Assembly: GCA_044223975.1 (NCBI GenBank)
Contig: JBGALI010000004.1
Location: 186,001-250,000 of the forward strand
Length of the DNA stretch: 64,000 bases
From: CAZCPB01 sp044223975
GTDB lineage: Bacteria > Planctomycetota > Phycisphaerae > Phycisphaerales > UBA1924
Reading direction: 5' to 3'
Shown here: positions 43,102 through 49,867 of the stretch, piece by piece
Layout of the letters: each line of letters starts with the position of its first letter
Position numbering within the stretch: position 1 is the stretch's first letter
The notes under the pieces: model-generated
Databases searched by the model: none
Told to the model about the DNA's origin: nothing
The model's input: only the letters and a program-made list of their open reading frames with translations
Translations under genes and position numbers: made by a program

Positions 43102-45216
43102 ATGACGACCCACACCCCCGGCCAGACCGGGTCTGCTCCCGCCCACGACCACGCGCACGACCACCACGGGCACTCGCACGCGCACCACGGCGGCGCGGCG
43201 ATGGACCCCAGCGACCCGGCGTGCTGCTCGCACCACGAGATCGAGATCGACCGCTACATCACGATCTATCTCCTGGGCGGCGTCCTGGTGCTGACCACCA
43301 CCATCGCCAAGCTCTTCAACGTCGATCAGCACGTGGCCGACCTGCCCGCGATGCTCGGCGCCGTGCTGCTGGGCCTGCCCCTGTTCGGCGCGGCACTGAA
43401 GGAAATCACGGCGACCCGCCTGTCGAGTTCTTCCCTTGCGGCGCTGGCGATCCTCGCGGCGATCGCGATCGGCAACTACGAGGTTGCGGGGTGGCTGGCG
43501 TTCATCCTGGTGGTTTTCGGGCAGCTCGTGCGCCGGTCGGCCTCGGGTGCGCAGCGGGCCATCCAGGACCTGGTGCAACTGACTCCGGACATCGCCCGCA
43601 TCGTCGACGGCGCGGGGGAGCGCGAGGTGGCGCTCTCTGAAATCACGGTCGGCCAGACGGTGCGCGTGCGCGCGGGCGAGAACTTCCCGGTCGACGGCCG
43701 CGTGCTCACGGGGCGGTCGACGATCAACCAGGCCTCCCTGACTGGCGAAGCCGCGCCCGTTGAAGTTCAGCCCGGCGACCCGGTGTACGCGGGAACTTCA
43801 AACCTGACGGGCGCGCTCGACCTGACGGTGACGCAGGTCGGCGGCGACACGACGATCGGCAAGGTGACCCAGCTCATCCGCCAGGCCGAGCAGAGCCGCA
43901 CGCCGCGCCAGCTCCTCATCGAGCAGGTCTCGGCGTTCTTTGTTCCGGTGATCCTGACCATCGCGGCGGTGGTGTGGTACCTGCTGAGCCAGTCCGAGAG
44001 CGAGGCGATGCGCAACAGCGCCGCTACCACGGCGGTCGCCGTGCTCGTCGTCGCCTGCCCCTCGGCCCTGCTGCTGGCCAGCCCCAGCGCCATGCTCGCC
44101 GCGTTTGCCGCGGCGGCGCGCCTGGGCATCCTCATCAAGCAGCCCAACTACCTTGAGGCCGCGGGCAACGTGAACGCCGTGGTCTTCGACAAGACCGGCA
44201 CCATCACCACCGGCAAGTTCCAGGTGACGCGCCTGGCCCCCGCGACCGGCGTTGACGGGGCCGACCTGCTCCGCGCCGCGGCCAACGGCGAGCAGCACTC
44301 CAACCACCCGCTCGCACAATCCATCGTCGCGACGGCGCGCACGGCCCGCATCGATCCCGACGGGTCGAACGACTACCAGGAGATCCACGGCCGCGGCGTG
44401 CGCGCCAGGACCACCTTCGGCGAGATCTGCATCGGGCGCGCCACGTGGCTGGTCGAGCTCAACCCCGCGATCAAGCCCGAGGTCGATGCTGTCGAGGCCA
44501 AGATCGAGGGGATCACCGGCGTGCACGTGATGCGCGACGGCCATTACCTGGGCGCGGTGGGGCTCGAGGACACCATCCGCAACTCGACGCGCCCCGCGCT
44601 CGCGCGCCTGCGCGAGCTTGGCGTCCGTCGCATCGCGATCTTCACGGGCGACCGCCTGAGCGTCGCGACCCGCGTCGGGCAGGCCATCGGCGTCGACATG
44701 ATCGAGGCCGAGTGCCTCCCCGAGGAGAAGCACGAGCAGATCAAGGGCATGGTGACCGCCGGCTACCGCACGCTGATGGTCGGCGACGGCATCAACGACG
44801 GCCCCTCGCTCGCCGCGGCAGACGTGGGCGTGGCGATGGGCCTCTCGGGCACGGACATCGCCGCCAACTCGGCGGGCGTCGCGCTGATGAACGACGACCT
44901 GTCGCGCGTGCCGTTCCTGATCGAGCTGGCGCGGCGGACGCGCACGATCATCGGGCAGAACATCGCCGCGTCGGTCGTGATCTCGGTGCTGGGCCTGGTG
45001 CTGGCCGGCACGGGAGTGCTCTCCAAGACCGGCGGCCTGGCCCTGCCCCTCGCGGCCCTGTACCACTTCTTCGGCGATGTGTTCGTCCTGGGCAACAGCT
45101 TCCGGTTGTTCCGCTTCGGCGAGAACTTTGCCGCGGCAGAGGTCGAAACCGAGGCCCCGGCCCTGCGCCGCCGCGCGGGCAGCGTCCGTGGCCTCGGCCA
45201 GCTCCAGCCGGCCTGA
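43102..45216 (+). CDS. P1B-type metal-transporting ATPase with CPS motif
   Basis: A 704-residue membrane ATPase; ATG 43102 with GGAG seven bases upstream. A His-rich tail (HDHAHDHHGHSHAHH) replaces the usual CxxC metal domain. TGEAAPV (actuator), phospho-Asp D363 in DKTGTITTG, the SNHPLA HP motif and GDGINDGPSLAAADVG are all intact. The membrane metal site reads VVACPSALLLASPSAM: C319-P320-S321 instead of CPC, SPC or CPH. The last helix (YHFFGDVFVLGNSFRLFRF) lacks the Asp position of ZntA-type pumps and the Met-Ser-Ser of CopA. An exporter is likely; the metal cannot be assigned. Confidence 0.9.
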   Translation: MTTHTPGQTGSAPAHDHAHDHHGHSHAHHGGAAMDPSDPACCSHHEIEIDRYITIYLLGGVLVLTTTIAKLFNVDQHVADLPAMLGAVLLGLPLFGAALKEITATRLSSSSLAALAILAAIAIGNYEVAGWLAFILVVFGQLVRRSASGAQRAIQDLVQLTPDIARIVDGAGEREVALSEITVGQTVRVRAGENFPVDGRVLTGRSTINQASLTGEAAPVEVQPGDPVYAGTSNLTGALDLTVTQVGGDTTIGKVTQLIRQAEQSRTPRQLLIEQVSAFFVPVILTIAAVVWYLLSQSESEAMRNSAATTAVAVLVVACPSALLLASPSAMLAAFAAAARLGILIKQPNYLEAAGNVNAVVFDKTGTITTGKFQVTRLAPATGVDGADLLRAAANGEQHSNHPLAQSIVATARTARIDPDGSNDYQEIHGRGVRARTTFGEICIGRATWLVELNPAIKPEVDAVEAKIEGITGVHVMRDGHYLGAVGLEDTIRNSTRPALARLRELGVRRIAIFTGDRLSVATRVGQAIGVDMIEAECLPEEKHEQIKGMVTAGYRTLMVGDGINDGPSLAAADVGVAMGLSGTDIAANSAGVALMNDDLSRVPFLIELARRTRTIIGQNIAASVVISVLGLVLAGTGVLSKTGGLALPLAALYHFFGDVFVLGNSFRLFRFGENFAAAEVETEAPALRRRAGSVRGLGQLQPA

Positions 45217-45244
45217 TGCCTTGTTTGCGGTCCGTCGACGCAAC

Positions 45245-45290
45245 CTAGTGGTGCAGGCGTCCGGACTGTCCTCTCCAAAGGCTTCGCGCG
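45245..45290 (+). repeat. 46-bp direct repeat flanking a small gene, copy 1
   Basis: Begins CTAGTGGTGCAGGCGTCC and ends TCGCGCG. It matches the copy at 45611 in 39 of 46 positions. The internal palindrome is degraded in this copy. Confidence 0.75.
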
Positions 45291-45357
45291 CGGCTCGGTC
45301 TTCCAATTTGCCAAACGCTCGATCGTTCAACGTGGTTGTTCTGTCGATGCACCTCCC

Positions 45358-45576
45358 ATGGACCTGTCGAACCCTTGGACCCTGTTCTCGGGCCTCGTGA
45401 TCGGCTGCCTCGGCATGGTGCTGTTCATCTACGGCAAGAAGCAGGCGAGCCCGAAGTGCCTGATCACCGGCGCCGTGCTGTGCATCTTCCCGTACTTCGT
45501 CACGTCGCTGCTCCTGATGTGGGGCATCACGGGCGCGTGCTTGGGCGGGTTGTACGTGAGCACGCGGGCGGAGTGA
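45358..45576 (+). CDS. Small two- or three-helix membrane protein
   Basis: A 72-residue protein from ATG 45358: NPWTLFSGLVIGCLGMVLFI, then YGKKQASPKCLITGAVLCIF, then PYFVTSLLLMWGITGACLGG. Small proteins with the G-K/R-K-Q...PYFV pattern recur in unrelated bacteria and have no known function. The gene lies between two 46-bp direct repeats, which may mark a mobile or recently inserted unit. No binding site is obvious. Confidence 0.7.
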   Translation: MDLSNPWTLFSGLVIGCLGMVLFIYGKKQASPKCLITGAVLCIFPYFVTSLLLMWGITGACLGGLYVSTRAE

Positions 45577-45610
45577 CCGTGCGACTTTCTGCTTCCTCCT
45601 TCTACTCAAT

Positions 45611-45656
45611 CTAGTGGGGCAGGCGTCCCGCCTGTCCACTACAGAGGCCTCGCGCG
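45611..45656 (+). repeat. 46-bp direct repeat flanking a small gene, copy 2
   Basis: Begins CTAGTGGGGCAGGCGTCC and ends TCGCGCG. It contains the REP-like hairpin GGCAGGCG-TCC-CGCCTGTC (one G-U pair). It lies about 35 bases after the small membrane-protein gene and just before the RlmKL gene. Confidence 0.75.
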
Positions 45657-45693
45657 GCAGCAGCGATGAACTTCCGCGCCTTTGATACCCCCC

Positions 45694-48240
45694 GTGCCCG
45701 AACTCGACCTCATCGCCACCACCGCCTTTGGCCTCGAAGCCGTCGCCGCGCGCGAGATCGAATCCCTGGGCTACGAACCCAAGACCCTTTCAACCGGGCG
45801 CGTTCACTTCCGCGCCGACGAAATGGGCCTTGCCCGCGCCAACCTGCGCCTCCGCACCGCCGACCGGGTGCTGCTCCGCGTCGGTCACTTCCCCGCGCCC
45901 GACTTTGATGCGCTCTTTGAGACCACCAAGGCCCTGCCGTGGGAGAACTGGCTGCCCAAGGACGCGACCTTCCCGGTGAACGGCCGGAGCGTGAAGAGCC
46001 AGCTCACGAGCGTGCCGGCGGTGCAGCGGGCGGTGAAGCGTGCGATCGTCGACCGGCTCATGATGGCGCACAAGACCCGCACGTTGCCAGAGATCGGCGC
46101 CCGGTACATCATCGAGATCGCCCTGCTCAACAACGAGGCGACGATCACGCTCGACACCTCGGGCGACGGCCTGCACAAGCGCGGCTACCGCGACCTCACG
46201 GGCGAGGCGGCGCTGAAGGAAACGCTCGCCGCGGGGCTCGTGCTGCTGAGCGTGTGGCGTCCGCACCGCGCCCTGATCGACCCGTTCTGCGGCACCGGGA
46301 CCATCGCGATCGAGGCGGCCATGATCGGGCGCGACATCGCGCCCGGCTTGTACCGGCGATTCGATGCTGAAGCGTGGCGGTTCATCCCCGCCAAGGTGTG
46401 GAAGGACGCCCGCGAAGAGGCCCGTGCGATGGCGCGGCCGTCGCTGCCCGTCACGATCCACGCCAGCGATGCGAGCGAAGAGGCGCTCTCGCTGGCCCGC
46501 CGCCACGCCGACCGCGCCGGCGTGGCCCGCGACATCCACTTTCAGAAGCGGGACTTTCTCAGCCTCGAAAGCAAGGCCGATTACGGCTGCATTATCGCCA
46601 ACCCGCCCTACGGCAAGCGAATGGGCGTGGACGACTCGATCGAGCGTCTCTACCGCTCGTTCCCCGAAGTCCTGCGGCGCTTCCCGACGTGGTCGCACCA
46701 CATCCTGACGGCGCGCCTCGACCTTGAGCAGCTCGTCGGCCAGCCCGCGACGCGCCGGCGGAAGCTCTTCAACGCGCAGATCGAGTGCACGTATTACACG
46801 TTCCTGGGGCCGCGCCCGCCTCGGGGTGGGAGCGACGGGGAAGGGACGCGAAGCGACGAAGCGACGGAGCGACGGAGCGACGAAGTGGGGGGGTCGGAAC
46901 CGAGCCGAACCTCCGAGCCGAGATTCGCAACGGCCCGCGCGGCTGAGCCGACGCACACCGAAGAGGTCTCGGCCGCGCCCGAAGCGCGGGCCTTGTCACC
47001 CGCAGGGTCCACGACCGTGGCCAAGGGCGCGGCAAGCGCCGGCGAGCAAGGCGTCGGTGATCGCGGTCTGATGACGACCCGCTCCGAAGGGGCAGCCGAG
47101 CCGGACGAATCAACGAACCTCGATTCACCCCGACCCCCCGATCACACGAATACCGGCATCTCCCCGTCACCGCCTCACCGTCTCACCGTCTCACCTCCAT
47201 CACCTCCATCACCCCCTCATCCCCTCCCCTCATCCCCTCATCACCTTCCCCCCTCAACGCCCGCCTTCGGCGGCCTCCGCCCGCGCGATATCCGCGAGCT
47301 CGACGACTTCGAGGCCCGCCTCGCCAAGCTTGCCCGCCACCTGCGCCGCTGGCCCGACCGCGGGATCACCTGCTACCGCCTGTACGAGCGCGACTGCCCG
47401 GACGTGCCCGTCGTGGTGGACCGTTACGAGGGCTGCGCCCACATCTTCGAGCACGAGCGCGAGCACTCGCGCACGCTCGCGCAGCACCTTGAGTGGCTGG
47501 ACGAGATCGCCAAGCGAACGGCCCGAGTGCTCGACATCCCGCTCGACAACGTCCACATCAAGAACCGGCCCAAGCAGCGCGGCCTCACCCAGCACGAAAA
47601 GCTCGGCGAGAGCGCCCGGACCATGACCGTCTCCGAGGGCGGGCTGAGGTTCGAGGTCAATCTCACCGACTACGCCGACACCGGCCTCTTCCTCGACCAC
47701 CGCATCACCCGCGGCATGGTGCGCGAACTGGCCAAGGGGGCGCGGTTTCTCAACCTGTTCTGTTACACCGGCGCGTTCACCGTCTACGCCGCCGCGGGCG
47801 GCGCGGCCTCGAGTGTCAGCGTCGACCTTTCCAACACGTACCTCGAATGGGCCGAGCGCAACATGCGCCTCAACGGCCTCATGTCGCCGAAGCACCGGTT
47901 CGTGCGTTCCGATGTGCTCGAGTTCCTCCGCACGCACGCGCCCGGCGAGCACTACGACCTCGCGGTCGTCGATCCGCCGACATTCTCCAACAGCAAGAGC
48001 ACCGACGAGGACTGGGAGGTGCAGCGCAGTCACGCCGAGGCGCTCACGCTGCTCCTGCCGCTGATGGCCGCGGGGTCCACGATGTTCTTCTCAACCAACT
48101 TCCGTCGCTTCAAGCTCGACGAAGAGGAACTCGTCCGGGCCCGCGCCGGCATCTCGATCCAGGAGATCAGCCGCCGCACGGTCCCCGAGGACTTCCGCAA
48201 CGAGCGGATCCACCGCTGCTGGAAGGTCCGGATCCCGTGA
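45694..48240 (+). CDS. rlmL: Fused 23S rRNA methyltransferase RlmKL with repeat-built linker
   Basis: An 848-residue protein (GTG 45694; TTG 45682 also possible) joining RlmL (m2G2445) and RlmK (m7G2069). N-terminal THUMP region, then methyltransferase 1 with DPFCGTGTIAIEAAM and IIANPPYGKRMG. The C-terminal module has LNLFCYTGAFTVYAAAGG and VVDPPTFSNSK. The E. coli fusion has 702 residues; the excess is a linker of about 150 residues (about 46810-47265) of low-complexity Ser/Pro/Glu/Arg sequence made of in-frame short DNA repeats, including PSPPHRLTVSPPSPPSPPH. The catalytic domains look intact, so the linker is probably a tolerated expansion. Confidence 0.92.
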   Translation: MPELDLIATTAFGLEAVAAREIESLGYEPKTLSTGRVHFRADEMGLARANLRLRTADRVLLRVGHFPAPDFDALFETTKALPWENWLPKDATFPVNGRSVKSQLTSVPAVQRAVKRAIVDRLMMAHKTRTLPEIGARYIIEIALLNNEATITLDTSGDGLHKRGYRDLTGEAALKETLAAGLVLLSVWRPHRALIDPFCGTGTIAIEAAMIGRDIAPGLYRRFDAEAWRFIPAKVWKDAREEARAMARPSLPVTIHASDASEEALSLARRHADRAGVARDIHFQKRDFLSLESKADYGCIIANPPYGKRMGVDDSIERLYRSFPEVLRRFPTWSHHILTARLDLEQLVGQPATRRRKLFNAQIECTYYTFLGPRPPRGGSDGEGTRSDEATERRSDEVGGSEPSRTSEPRFATARAAEPTHTEEVSAAPEARALSPAGSTTVAKGAASAGEQGVGDRGLMTTRSEGAAEPDESTNLDSPRPPDHTNTGISPSPPHRLTVSPPSPPSPPHPLPSSPHHLPPSTPAFGGLRPRDIRELDDFEARLAKLARHLRRWPDRGITCYRLYERDCPDVPVVVDRYEGCAHIFEHEREHSRTLAQHLEWLDEIAKRTARVLDIPLDNVHIKNRPKQRGLTQHEKLGESARTMTVSEGGLRFEVNLTDYADTGLFLDHRITRGMVRELAKGARFLNLFCYTGAFTVYAAAGGAASSVSVDLSNTYLEWAERNMRLNGLMSPKHRFVRSDVLEFLRTHAPGEHYDLAVVDPPTFSNSKSTDEDWEVQRSHAEALTLLLPLMAAGSTMFFSTNFRRFKLDEEELVRARAGISIQEISRRTVPEDFRNERIHRCWKVRIP
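46828..46884 (+). repeat. CGACGGAG-type octamer repeats inside RlmKL
   Basis: Consecutive 8-bp units such as CGACGAAG, CGACGGAG, CGACGGAG and CGACGAAG, in frame within the inter-domain linker. Related to the GTGACGGA array at 30411. Confidence 0.75.
47161..47260 (+). repeat. TCACCGTC/TCATCCCC-type repeats inside RlmKL
   Basis: Pyrimidine-rich units of 8-9 bp (TCACCGTC twice, ATCACCTCC twice, then TCATCCCC variants) encode a Ser/Pro/His-rich stretch of the linker. On the opposite strand they read as GTGA-type units like those at 30411. Confidence 0.75.
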
Positions 48241-48322
48241 CGTCGTGAGCGCCTCGGGAATCCTCGGGCGGGAGGCTCTGGCCCGCTGCCGCCGCCAGCC
48301 GCGGCCGCTAACATGCGGCACC

Positions 48323-48976
48323 ATGAGCAACTCCCGATACTCACTCCTGCTTTCGCTCCCCATCATCCTGTGCGCGTGCGAGCAATCGCCGGCCCCGGCG
48401 CCGACCAAGTCGACCCCTGCGCCCGCGGCCACACCCGCGGCCACTCCCGCGACCAAGACTCCGGCGAGCACCCCGGCGCCCGCTCCCGCGGCTCCGGCCG
48501 CCGCGCTGGGCGCGGCTGATCCCGGGACCGTGTCGGTCGGCGGCGTGGCCATGACGGTCCCGAAGGGGTGGAAGCAGGTTCCGCCCGCAAACCAGATGCG
48601 GCTCGCCGAGATCCAGGTTCCCGACGAGTCGGGCGACGTCATGAAGGTCTGCACGGTCGCCATTTCGACCGCCGGCGGCGACATCCCCTCCAACGTCGCC
48701 CGCTGGGCAGGTCAGATGAAGGACGCGTCGGGCCAGACTCCGAAGGCCGACATCGCGACCAAGACGGTCGGCGGATTGAATGTGAGCTTGGTCGAGATCA
48801 GCGGAACCTACTCGGGCATGGGAGAAGCCGCTCCGCGTCCGGATTGGACGCTCAGGGGCGCGATCGTGGAAACCCCGTCGGGCCTGCTCTTCGTGAAGAT
48901 GACCGGTCCCGCGTCGACCATGAAGGCCTCTGCCGCGGGATGGGGGAACCTCGTCGACAGCATCCGCAAGCCCTGA
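48323..48976 (+). CDS. Lipoprotein of unknown function
   Basis: A 217-residue predicted lipoprotein from ATG 48323: signal peptide with lipobox IILCAC, then an Ala/Pro/Thr linker of about 50 residues (TPAATPAATPATKTPASTPA), then a compact domain VGGVAMTVPKGWKQVPPAN, MRLAEIQVP, NVSLVEISGTYSG and a closing MKASAAGWGNLVDSI. Similar domains occur in planctomycete lipoproteins of unknown role. The linker would span cell-wall space. It stands alone between RlmKL and an AT-richer intergenic stretch. Confidence 0.75.
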   Translation: MSNSRYSLLLSLPIILCACEQSPAPAPTKSTPAPAATPAATPATKTPASTPAPAPAAPAAALGAADPGTVSVGGVAMTVPKGWKQVPPANQMRLAEIQVPDESGDVMKVCTVAISTAGGDIPSNVARWAGQMKDASGQTPKADIATKTVGGLNVSLVEISGTYSGMGEAAPRPDWTLRGAIVETPSGLLFVKMTGPASTMKASAAGWGNLVDSIRKP

Positions 48977-49016
48977 GTCTCCATCCGTCGCCCAATTCAT
49001 TCAGCCAGCGGCGTCA

Positions 49017-49036
49017 TTGCACGTTCAGGAGTGCAA
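49017..49036. promoter_or_regulatory. Inverted repeat, possible operator
   Basis: TTGCAC-N8-GTGCAA, a perfect 6-bp inverted repeat in the AT-richer region upstream of the 49196 gene. The spacing suits a dimeric regulator; no regulator gene is adjacent. Confidence 0.3.
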
Positions 49037-49169
49037 CGATGCCGCGATTGTTTGTATTTTATTTGGGTACTAGGACATTCACGGGCCTCCGCGGCATGAC
49101 CGATAATGTAAAGACTGCGATCTCGTCTGGGTTAAACACACCAACCCGCGGTTTCTTAGAAGGACTCCA

Positions 49170-49197
49170 TTGTTTCCAGCCGTTTTTCTTCTACAAT
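49170..49197 (+). promoter_or_regulatory. Candidate sigma-70-type promoter
   Basis: TTGTTT (49170-49175), 16-bp spacer, TACAAT (49192-49197). If used, transcription would start near 49204, so the ATG at 49208 would be almost leaderless. Confidence 0.4.
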
Positions 49198-49738
49198 GAT
49201 GACGTCAATGTCCTCTATTGCTCGCCAACCTCGCCGAATCCCGGACGGCCTTATCGGGTCGATCTCGTGGGGATTGCTCGCGGCGGTCCACGCGGCGCCC
49301 TTGTGGAAGACGTCCGCGACGTTGGTAATTGAGGGCCCGACACCGGCCCGCGTCGGGGCGTGGGTGGCCGTGACCCTGTCGTTCCTGCTGTTTGCGCTCC
49401 AGGCCGCCGGCTTCAACCTGCTGCGGGTGCGCCTCCGCCGCGCGACCTTGGCGGTCGTGGCGGTGTGCTTTGCGATCGTCCACGGCGACACGACCATCAG
49501 CGCGGTGAAGTCCGACCCCGGCGCGGCACTGACGATCGCGGTGGCCGCCGAGTCTGCCGTGATCGTGGCGCCGCGTGTCCGGCGCGCGTTCCCCGAGTTC
49601 CTGGCTCGCCTGCGCGACGCGGGCGAGTGCCGACTCCCGCCGCACGAGCGGCTGGGCTACCTGCCCTGCGCGGGCGCGCTGCGTGCGCGTTCGATCGATG
49701 GAATCGGGCGTGCGACCGCCCGAGGCCCGCCGGCCTGA
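49196..49738 (+). CDS. Hypothetical membrane protein upstream of the haem operon
   Basis: A protein of 180 residues from ATG 49196, or 176 from ATG 49208. Three or four hydrophobic segments are visible (LIGSISWGLLAAVHAAP, VGAWVAVTLSFLLFALQAAG, ATLAVVAVCFAIVHGD, GAALTIAVAAESAVIVAP), followed by a cytoplasmic Arg-rich tail. I recognise no family. It precedes the haem operon by about 130 bases in the same direction, so it may be co-transcribed and have a role linked to haem or respiration, but nothing in the sequence proves it. Confidence 0.6.
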   Translation: MMTSMSSIARQPRRIPDGLIGSISWGLLAAVHAAPLWKTSATLVIEGPTPARVGAWVAVTLSFLLFALQAAGFNLLRVRLRRATLAVVAVCFAIVHGDTTISAVKSDPGAALTIAVAAESAVIVAPRVRRAFPEFLARLRDAGECRLPPHERLGYLPCAGALRARSIDGIGRATARGPPA

Positions 49739-49867
49739 CCCCAGCGCCCTCCTTCCGGCCCGGCCGCGGCGCGATCCGCGCGACGTGCGGCTCGGCATAG
49801 AGAGGACGGAGCGCCAGGCGTGTCGTTCAGGCGTGAACCATCACATCCTCTGGCAGGGGATCAAAAC

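Noticed and set aside
43798..45639. A 613-codon minus-strand frame opposite the P-type ATPase
   Set aside because: The plus strand has every P-type ATPase motif; the minus frame has none.
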